Source: Cyanophora paradoxa
Lineage: Eukaryota > Glaucocystophyceae > Cyanophorales > Cyanophoraceae
Assembly: GCA_004431415.1 (NCBI GenBank)
Contig: QPMI01000274.1
Coordinates: 1-26,063, forward strand
Direction of reading: 5' to 3'
DNA: 26,063 nucleotides
Positions 8,942 through 16,409 of the stretch are shown in pieces (positions within the stretch are counted from its first letter, which is position 1; each line of letters starts with the position of its first letter). Both the position numbers and the translations under genes were made by a program. Under the pieces are notes generated by a model that saw only the letters and a program-made list of their open reading frames with translations, did not search any database and had not been told where the DNA came from.

Positions 8942-10573
8942 CTACTGGAGGCCGTACAGGTGGTCCACCTGCCAGTCCCGCTCGGCCTTCGCCTCATTCT
9001 GCTCAGCTTGGTTGGGGGGGGCGTGCCCCTGTGCTGCTCCGCCCGGTGCGTCTCCCTCAGCAGCCTGGTCCAGCGGCCACACATCGTCTCCCAGCTCACA
9101 GACGTTGTGCAGTAGGAAGCACACCTGTTCCGATGCATGTCACATATCAATCTGAAGTGCACGGTTGGTGCTTACATAGATAGTTTGGCACGCCCGACCA
9201 AGGTTCTTGCGGTTGATCCCGGCTTCAAGCTCGAGCCATCTCATCTTCAATCTTCCAAATGCTCGCTCGATGACCTTCCTGCACATTGAATGCACGAAAT
9301 CAAAGTTTCTTTTTGCCAGACCGAGGCCACCAACAATATCTGGTGGCATTTGGTCAGAACCCTTGCTGTACCCCCCCCCTTCTGTAGTACATGTGCCTCA
9401 CCGTGAATGCTGTGTGGGGGAATGCATCCCTTCTCCATGCGGTACCCTCGATCAACAAGCCTGTAATCACCGTCGCTATAGATCATGTTCCGCCCCTTGT
9501 GAAGTCTTGAGTTGTCATACACCCTCTGATCGTGCACGCTCCCTGGATATTTAATGCTCACCTGCTTTCTCATTAGGGCGCAGTACTTGCACTCTTTCAA
9601 CTCACTCACATCATTAAAAACACCATTTGCATTGCAGGCTGCTTGAACATTCAGAGACTTCCTTCCTTTGCGACTGAAGAACTTCGTCCGATGCTGCTGA
9701 GGAGGGTTCTCGATCACGATAAGGGTTCCATCTGAAACAAATATGCATGTCACAATGTACTCGGCACATTGCCTTCGCAAAAAAAATGCTTGCCGACAGC
9801 TCCGACACACTTGGTGAAACCTGTCGCATAGAAGTTCCTTTTGTTCCAGTACTTTGCCAGACTCTCAAATCCAGCTCGAGCCCTGGCCTTCTGCTCTGGG
9901 TACGCGGGAAAAGATCTTGCATATGTGTCTTTCGAAACATCTCACATATGGCTGCCTGCGTGCGGGAAAGCGCTGCAGTCGAACAACACAGTGAGGATCA
10001 AATTAAATACAGAATCGAGGTACCTCACTGAAATCAGCAAACTCACCCTCAGCAATGAAGCCCTGAGATACAGGGAAGTCTCCTTGGAGTGCTTCATAGC
10101 CTGTCCGCTGGCCAAGACGCCTCAGTGTGATTGCAAGCTGCAGTTCCACGGATTGCTGAGCAACATTCCCCCTGGACTTGTATACCCAGCTGTGCTGGAT
10201 TCGATCGTGAATATACGTGAAGGTCGTCACGGTCATGCGAAAAGCCCAGAAGAATTTGGCATCGTAGTCGCCTGCGAACGAAGGCTTTTTTTTGAGGGGG
10301 GAGGAACTTGGGAGAGCTACGCGCAGCCAACGCACCATCCACGATGCGATCAATCATCTCATGCCACCATGTGTGCATTCGCGGCTGGCGGGGACGCCTC
10401 GCCTGCGCCAGAAGCTCCGCCGCCGTAGCCGCGGCTTCAGCGATCACACCGGCGGCCTCCTCCTCGAGCTCCATAGCATCGTCCTCGTCATCATCATCGT
10501 CATCGTCGTCTAGTTCCGCTTTCGCCAGCTCGAAAAGCTCATCCAGATCGGCGTTCAGCAGCGCGTCCCCCAT
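8942..10573 (-). CDS. PIF/Harbinger-like DDE transposase, spliced, two frame breaks
   Basis: Six exons fit by splice sites and phase: 10573-10321, 10271-10047, 9972-9794, 9731-9610, 9561-9176 and 9124-8942, giving about 448 residues. The N-terminus is acidic (a run of Asp near residue 25). It is followed by FFWAFRMTVTTFTYIHDRIQ and LQLAITLRRLGQRTGYEALQ, the helical N-terminal region of this family. Catalytic motifs: VGAVDGT (Asp about 219, codon split by an intron), LVDRGY (Asp about 296) and KVIERAFGRLKMRW (Glu about 358), plus PGSVHD and the terminal LLHNVCELGDD. Intron 9793-9732 is GC-AG (donor GCAAGC); the other four are GT-AG. Two breaks remain: an offset near 9921-9935, and a C9 run at 9371-9379 where C10 would keep the frame. 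Either may be a sequencing error or real decay. It catalyses cut-and-paste transposition; Harbinger elements usually duplicate a 3-bp target. Confidence 0.85.
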
Positions 10574-10990
10574 CGCCGTCACGCGAGATCTGGTATCCCT
10601 CGCGGCCGCGGTGGGCTCCTCGGTCTTTGCTGTCGTTCTTCGGTCGTTCTTCGCGCCCTCACTTACCTCTTCGTACGGCCTCAGAGCTTCCGAGACGACG
10701 ACGGCGTTGCTGGCGGTGGGCCGCGGTCGTGTGTGTGCTGGACAAGGGAGGCTTCGCTGGAAACAGGACGCCGTCGTTTCGGCGACACAAACCCCCACTA
10801 CAACGGCGCGGGTCGCGGTGCATCCCTTCCTGTCTGTCCGCTCTCACGCAGCCAACCGCCACTCATTCTTTCCTGCACGGCCACCTCATCTGCCGTCAGG
10901 CTTTCACGGCGGTGAGCTCGACAGCATCGTCTCTTGCGCCCATCTGACGTGTCTCCGGTGCGCGGGCTGCGCTGGGGCCCGACTCTGTCC
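10574..10990. other. Spacer between transposase 5' end and the tandem array
   Basis: The minus-strand frame of the transposase stays open upstream to about 10798, so a slightly earlier start is possible. No independent gene is evident. The interval should contain the transposase promoter. It is not repeated within the array; similarity to the array units starts abruptly at the GC-dinucleotide run at 10991. Confidence 0.5.
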
Positions 10991-11000
10991 GCGCGCGCGC

Positions 11001-11220
11001 CGTGCTCAGCCCCGCGGCGCCACGCCCGCCCCGCAGGCGACTTCGCCGCGCCCGCGCACGCGAGGAGTACACATCGCTCGCTTCATCGGCTCACCCGCGG
11101 CGCCGGCGGCGCGCTAGCTACACGCTTTCGCTTGTCCGAGGTTCACATCATCGAATTCTGCAGCCGTCGCCCCTTCCTCGGCCGCTGTAAGGCGGCGCGC
11201 AGGGATTCGATCTCTCAACC
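11001..11220 (+). promoter_or_regulatory. 5' flank / probable promoter of array gene copy 1
   Basis: About 220 bp lie between the array junction and the ATG at 11221. It is repeated almost unchanged before copies 2 (16191-16409) and 3 (21508-21724). It is GC-rich with inverted words such as GCGCCGGCGGCGCGC and no obvious TATA box. Because it is inside the repeat unit, each copy carries its own start region, which would let each be expressed independently. Confidence 0.5.
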
Positions 11221-14200
11221 ATGGCGTCGCCCGGCGGGCCCAGCGCAAGCAGCTCTGAGTCAGTAGGTACGTCCCGGAACCGCCCCTCGGACCTGCCTGG
11301 GCGCGCTTTCTTCCGATCCTTCTAAAAAGCGTGTTTTCGGAGCGAAATTTTGGCACTATGTTCACTATGCCCGCCGGCCGTGGGCTCGGATCTGGCCGGG
11401 GCCTTTTTCAAGCGATCGCCGGCGCCGCGTCCGTCGTCCGACGGTTCGCGCTGGCGATCGCCCCGGAGTACTCGGTACCAGGGCCTAGCGATCGCCGGAG
11501 CGATGAGAAGGCTCTCTGACCGGCGATCGCTTGCGCAGGAGCTGCTTCAAGTTCGTCGCACCAGCCAACGCCAACGCCTGCAGTGCGTGCCCGCCTCCCG
11601 TAGCGCTGCGAGCTTGCTCGCATAGAGATTCTCTATTCAATTGGATCGCTAGATCTGCCCCGCGCATAGAGCCTTCTCATTGCTCGGCGATCGCTTTGTG
11701 TTCGGCGCCATACCCAGCGAGTCCGACCTCTAACAAAGAGCTGCTGGGCCGGCGATCGCTTCTGGGTTCTCAGTTCTAACGGTCGCCGCGGGCTTGACGT
11801 CCACCGCCTTCTCATTGGCCAAGCGATCGCTGCTTTTCGGTGTCTTATGCCCGACTGCGCAGCATGTCGACCCAGGAGCACACTCTTTGGGAGGAAGAGA
11901 TGGAGTGGACCTCCAGCTCATCTCCCAACCCCTTCTGGCGGGCCGCGCGGCGGGTGGTGGCCTCGTGGGCGGCCTCGGGGGCGGCTCCGGCCTTGAGCTT
12001 GTCCCCGCCCCTCCCCCTCCCGGGCCCGCCCTCCCCCGGCCCCGCCCCTCCCCCGGCCCGTCCCTCCCCCGGGCCCGCCCTCCCCCGGGCCCGTCCCTCC
12101 CCCCGGCCCGCCCCTCCCCGGGCCCGCCCCTCCCCCGGGCCGCCCCTCCCCCGGCCGCCCCCCCCCGCCCCCCCCCTCCCCCGGCCCCGCCCCTCCCCCG
12201 GGCCCGCCCCTCCCCCCGGGCCCGCCCCTCCCCCGGGCCCGCCCTCCCCCGCCCCCCCCTCCCCCCGGCCCGCCCCTCCCCCGGGCCCGTCCTCCCCCGG
12301 CCCCGCCCCTCCCCCGGGCCCGCCCCCCCCGGCCCTGTCCCTCCCCCTCCCCCCGGCCCGGTGCGCGGCGCGGGAGGCGGCGCGGGAGGCGGCGCGGGAG
12401 GCGGCACGGGAGGCGGCGCGGCGGGTGGCGCCCTGGACGGCGCAGCGGGCGGCGACGCTGGTGGCGCTGGCAGAAGGCGACAAGCACATGCACCCTTCGA
12501 GATCTGTGCGTTTCTCTGTGAAATCTGCACGCCGCCTCTTTGTCTTATCATGTTTGCAGATCTGGACCCCAAGTGCATTATGTGGAGGACATCATCGTCG
12601 ACCTGCCCCTGCCAGATGCTTGCGTGCACTGCGCAACCTGTTGTGGGCACAAAGGGAGCGTTTCGAGGCCCCAAATTTCAGAGTTGTGTTGATTGGCTTG
12701 ATGAGGTGCTCTGCAGCTCAAAGAATTGATCGAATGGAATCTAAGACCAACTTCTCCAGGTGACAGAAGCGGCTCGGCAAGCTCAGGCGAACGCTGTCGG
12801 TTGCAGTTTCGAGGTGAACCAGCAAAGAACCGGACACGGACACTGGAGGATCTCCATGCTCTGAAGCACTTCATGAGCACTGTGCGTCCTCGATCTTCTT
12901 TAGCTTGAGATTCGCCATGAGATACTGCATTTAGGTCGCACTCGAATCGCCAAGCCTTCAGCGCACCGGTCCCGACCCTCATCCAGATGCTGATATAGCT
13001 GCTGGCGACAAGGAAGATACCTCAAGCTCTTCTCAACTCGATGAGCTCATTGATATGGACGTAAGCATCTATCTTTCTTGCCAGTTGAAGCACGGCACTC
13101 ACTGCAGGCACAGTGTGCATTTCTGGGCCTTGGCGTGCCAGGGCGCACGGTGAGTTTGCAGTGGATACGGACCTTCGAGCCAGGCACTACGACTGGCTAA
13201 AGCCCGGGTGACGAGCTTCTATACCAACAAGATCTACATCCGTGAGAGACGACTGCGAGAGATAGATCTGGCACGTGTCCATGCCAGCTTGCCTCGTGCT
13301 TCTTCTGCTTACTTGCTGCCCGGTCAGGTCATCTTGTCTCTGGACTTTCAGGAGGGCAAGGATGACACAAGTACTAGCGATGACAAACGATCATACGCTG
13401 TTGAATCGAAGATGTTCCTATCGCTCTGGATAGAGGTGTTCTTCTACGGGCGATCGAGCAATTCATCACTCGATTTCTACAGTACGTCCCTTCAAATCAC
13501 TGCATTCTATTTTGAAAACCGAAATGTGATGCAGCCCCTGATGATGGCGAGATCCGCTCAGCTGCTGCTGTGCTCACACAGCTTCTGGCCCTGCGGCCAG
13601 GAGACGCTGAGTTGGACCGTGAGCCTGCACGGCACAAGGTCTTGCAAATGCTTTCATGGAGGTGCACGATGCTTTCATGCTCTGTCTTTTCGTAACATGT
13701 TCTTAATTTTATATTAGGTCACAAACGGACAGTCTGAAATCACCTTCTGCGTATGCAAGCGACTCTCGGGCTCAGCCAGCAAGCAATGTACCTTGGCACG
13801 AAGGAAGAAATGAAGGGCCAGTTCCGCAGTCTCGCTCAATCAGTGCACGCAGCACAGCAGCAGACACGGGAAGGCGAATCACTCCAGCTGTGGTATGCAT
13901 CCGGGGGGGGGGGGGGGGGGGGGGGGGGGGAAAGTTTTTTTTTTTACCAATGGCGACGCAGGCTTCATGCATGTGTGGAGCTTGCAGCAGCAGCTGCAGA
14001 GGCCGCGTTGGTGGAAGAGTTGCCACGTGGGAAGGGCGGAAGCGCAAGGCGCAGGACGATCTCGTGTCGTACCCGGAGGTGAAGAAGCTTCTTCGGAAGT
14101 GCAACGCGTACGGAGGCAACAGGGATGTCGGTCGTGGCGGCAAGATTGCAAGCGATGTGCAGGTCCTGCAGGTTGTTCGGAAGAGCGGCAAGGAGCTTCT

Positions 14201-15989
14201 TCGCCTTCTTGCAGGGCCGGCAAGCAGCATATCAGTCGGCATTATCTTCTCAGACCTTGTCCGCAAATCGCGTTTTCGGCGGTGGGCGACATTGCCAACC
14301 AGCTCATATTCAAAGGCCTTGTAGATCTAGCCAAGGCATTCGACGACGAGGAGCAGCGTGGGAGGCCGCGCGGCAAGCAGGTCAAGACCCAGGCCCGGCT
14401 CCCGAACAGGCGCCAAGTCCAATGGAGTTCGACTACCCCCCCCTCCAACCCCCCTCCCCCTTCGCTACGCGTACCCCCCCCCCCCGACACGTGGAGCTGA
14501 TGCGCGTACCCTGCCGTTCTCCACAGGCGTGCCACGAGGCAATGGGAAAACCCTGCCGTTCTCCACCACGAAGCGCCGGCGAACGAGCTCTTCACCCGGC
14601 TGCGCATGAAGCCAGAGCTGGCGGTGCGTGCGAGGGTACGAAGACGACGCCACAGAAGGGGTTACTGAACTCTAATTCCGGTGCAGGAGAAATACGGTAC
14701 AGGTCGCGCAGCGGAGAACAGCTTTCAGGCTCTGAAGCAAGTGGCTGCAGTGCTGGAACAGATGGGCTCCAAGTCAGATGTTCTAACACACCGGATGCTG
14801 AATGGGGGCAACGACTCTGGAGAGGAGTACCCCGAGGTGGACGAACTCGGCGCGACGGCATACAGGAGAACTACACGGAAAGTCCAACAGGTACGAGCAA
14901 CGGTTATCGCAAATGCTCAAGCTCACGAGAAACTCAGCCAAACGGCGCGGGACAATTGGTCGATGTGGACATCGATGTTGAGGCGTATGTGCCTCCGCCA
15001 TACACGAGCGAAACAAGCCTCTATGGCTAGGCACACCTGAGCGGCCTATTCCGACACCCATCCTGTCCTGCTTGTACAGACGGTCCGCGTACCCCCCTTC
15101 TCTTTTCTTTCTTTTCCTTTGTTTCTTTTCCTTCTTATTTCCCTTCTCCCGCTGAACGTGCTCTGACTTGGGCGCGTCGCAGCGTGGCGAACACCGAGAA
15201 CCGATACTTCAACGCGCTGAGCAATACCCTGAAGGCGAAACTGCACTGGTTCCCTGCAATGTCACGGGAGGAAGGAGGCTCCAGATCGGTACGGGGAGCA
15301 TCGCCGTGGTCGCAACCGCGATACGGGACGCGAGGGCAGCGAGCCCCGCAGCACGTGCGTACGTCGAGAAGCTGGCTCGCCTACCGCCAAACGACGGTGC
15401 ACTGGAGTGCACGGCCACGCAAGGTGCCGCGCGCTGCAGCGTCTCCAGTCAAGTGCACCGGCTTGATGTACCGGGAACAACACCGGAGGCAACAATGGTT
15501 ATCCTCCGGGGCTTCACCAATCTCGAGTGGGACCACTGGCCGTGCGCCTCTTCCTTTTTCTACTTGTGGTTTCCTTTTTTCTGTCCATGGATATCAGTAA
15601 CCACTCTTGCTGATTGCCTCGAGCTCATATATATCACGAGCAGAGTCACCATCAAGAGTCACGCCGCTGCATTAGTGCAGGCCCTCCTTCAGCTCTCGGA
15701 GCCTGTGCATGATATGACCTTCCACACGACCGCTGGCTCCATCTTCAAGGCAAGATGCCGAGCTGACCGCGTGCTCGAGATTCTTTTCTCGCCTCGATGG
15801 GGTCGGGTGGTATGCGCCGGGCACCACCAGCGCAGCCCAATGGACTGCGCACCATTTGTTGCGGTTGCGAAAGAATGGTTCCGCAAGCCGCTAGTGGCCG
15901 AGGAGGATCGGTTTGCTGACCCAGGTAGACTAGATGAGCTAGTGGAGCGGTGCAAGCAGTTTGTAGGGCCGCAGTTGAACTTCCAGTGA
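11221..15989 (+). CDS. Array gene copy 1: about 14-exon gene of unknown function
   Basis: Proposed exons: 11221-11266 (MASPGGPSASSSESV), 11863-12505, 12560-12705, 12760-12881, 12935-13060, 13108-13481, 13535-13661, 13718-13892, 13962 to about 14390, 14527-14623, 14687-14890, 14938-15082, 15183-15541 and 15644-15989. Introns are GT-AG, 47-102 bp, except intron 1 (596 bp) and the uncertain C-rich intron before exon 10. The product is about 1,100 residues: a short Ser-rich start, a Pro-rich minisatellite region, an Ala/Arg/Glu-rich helical stretch (PWTAQRAATLVALAEGDKH), then globular sequence including DWLDE/VTEAARQAQ, YDWLKARVTSFYTNKIYIRE, SYPEVKKLLRKC, HHEAPANELFTRLRMKPELA and a C-terminus around WGRVVCAGHHQRSPMDCAPF. 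I recognise no family. Frames in this copy break by single bases, for example at 13140 and 13201, where another copy keeps the frame. The frame of exon 8 is ambiguous. Confidence 0.7.
11267..11862 (+). other. Intron 1 of array gene copy 1, GCGATCGC-rich
   Basis: The donor GTACGT follows ATG...GAGTCAGTAG, and the acceptor is GACTGCGCAG. The joined phase links MASPGGPSASSSESV to a frame beginning CRPQEHTLWEEEMEW in copies 2 and 3. The intron holds seven GCGATCGC octamers (11412, 11454, 11488, 11523, 11687, 11752, 11823). It is about ten times longer than the other introns of the gene. Confidence 0.6.
11515..11832. repeat. 318-bp GCGATCGC module, array copy 1
   Basis: It matches 6450-6767 base for base as far as I can compare by eye. 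It lies wholly inside intron 1. Equivalent modules occur in units 2 and 3. Confidence 0.9.
12003..12360. repeat. C-rich coding minisatellite, copy 1
   Basis: Degenerate repeats of CCCGCCCCTCCCCCGGG (about 16-17 bp) lie inside exon 2. All three plus frames are open, giving Pro/Arg/Ser/Ala-rich sequence such as PSPGPAPPPARP. It is followed by four to five GGAGGCGGCGC repeats (12361-12430). The proper frame cannot be fixed because every copy has different C-run lengths. The non-coding strand is strongly G-rich. Confidence 0.9.
13903..13930. repeat. G28 run in intron 8, copy 1
   Basis: A G homopolymer lies inside the short intron 13893-13961. The same place has G15 (19231-19245) in copy 2 and G16 (24466-24481) in copy 3, both followed by an interrupted G stretch. 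Confidence 0.9.
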
Positions 15990-16409
15990 GCGTAGAGTTC
16001 TTGAGCGCCTTGCAATTTGTGGAGCAAGTCAAATTTCGTCGATGTACCCCAGAGCCTTCGCTTTTAAGCCACCGAGCCCCCAAGTTTAGGGGGAATGAGT
16101 CGGGGGGTACCCCGACCTTCGAAAGTGAGGCGCGCGACGTCGACGCAAAGCTCGCGCAAAGCTCGCGCATAGCGCTTCGCAGCGCGCGCGCGTGCTCAGC
16201 CCGCGGCGCCACGCCCGCCCCGCAGGCGACTTCGCCGCGCCCGCGCACGCGAGGAGTACACATCGCTCGCTTCATCGGCTCACCCGCGGCGCCGGCGGCG
16301 CGCTAGCTACACGCTTTCGCTTGTCCGAGGTTCACATCATCGAATTCTGCAGCCGTCGCCCCTTCCTCGGCCGCTGTAAGGCGGCGCGCAGGGATTCGAT
16401 CTCTCAACC
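15990..16409 (+). other. Spacer between array gene copies 1 and 2, with 3' hairpin
   Basis: Only 420 bp separate the stop of copy 1 from the ATG of copy 2. GTCGGGGGGTACCCCGAC (16099-16116) can form a 7-bp GC stem. Just before it, CCCCCAAGTTTAGGGGG may form a second stem. Then come AAGCTCGCGC direct repeats and the GC-dinucleotide run that marks the unit boundary. No AATAAA is seen. The same layout occurs at 21304-21724, with the hairpin at 21414-21432. Confidence 0.6.

Larger units (their letters stand above)
6881..10573. mobile_element. PIF/Harbinger-type transposon coding cassette, ends not located
   Basis: A DDE_Tnp_4-type transposase and a convergent spliced partner gene, stops 13 bp apart, form the usual two-gene core of an autonomous PIF/Harbinger element. 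I could not find matching terminal inverted repeats or a 3-bp duplication, so coordinates cover only the coding core. The true element may extend left across the 6450-6767 block and right towards 10990, where the tandem array begins. Confidence 0.6.
10991..16181 (+). repeat. Tandem array unit 1 (about 5.19 kb)
   Basis: The unit begins at a (GC)n tract followed by CGTGCTCAGC and ends where that tract recurs. It contains 5' flank, the complete unknown gene and a 3' spacer with a hairpin. Unit 2 aligns along the whole length with mostly single-base length changes in homopolymers. Confidence 0.95.

Noticed and set aside
11412-11832. Cyanobacterial DNA, because GCGATCGC is the HIP1 palindrome of cyanobacteria
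   Set aside because: The octamer is confined to one repeated block inside a spliced eukaryotic gene; surrounding genes, introns and transposons are eukaryotic.
12003-12430. CRISPR-like array
   Set aside because: The repeats are contiguous degenerate 16-17 bp GC minisatellite units without spacers, inside a eukaryotic exon.
15542-15643. Transmembrane segment (FFYLWFPFFCPW) in the array protein
   Set aside because: The stretch is pyrimidine-rich between a GT donor at 15542 and an AG at 15643. Removing it keeps the phase (WP to VTIKSHAAALVQ), so it is more likely an intron.
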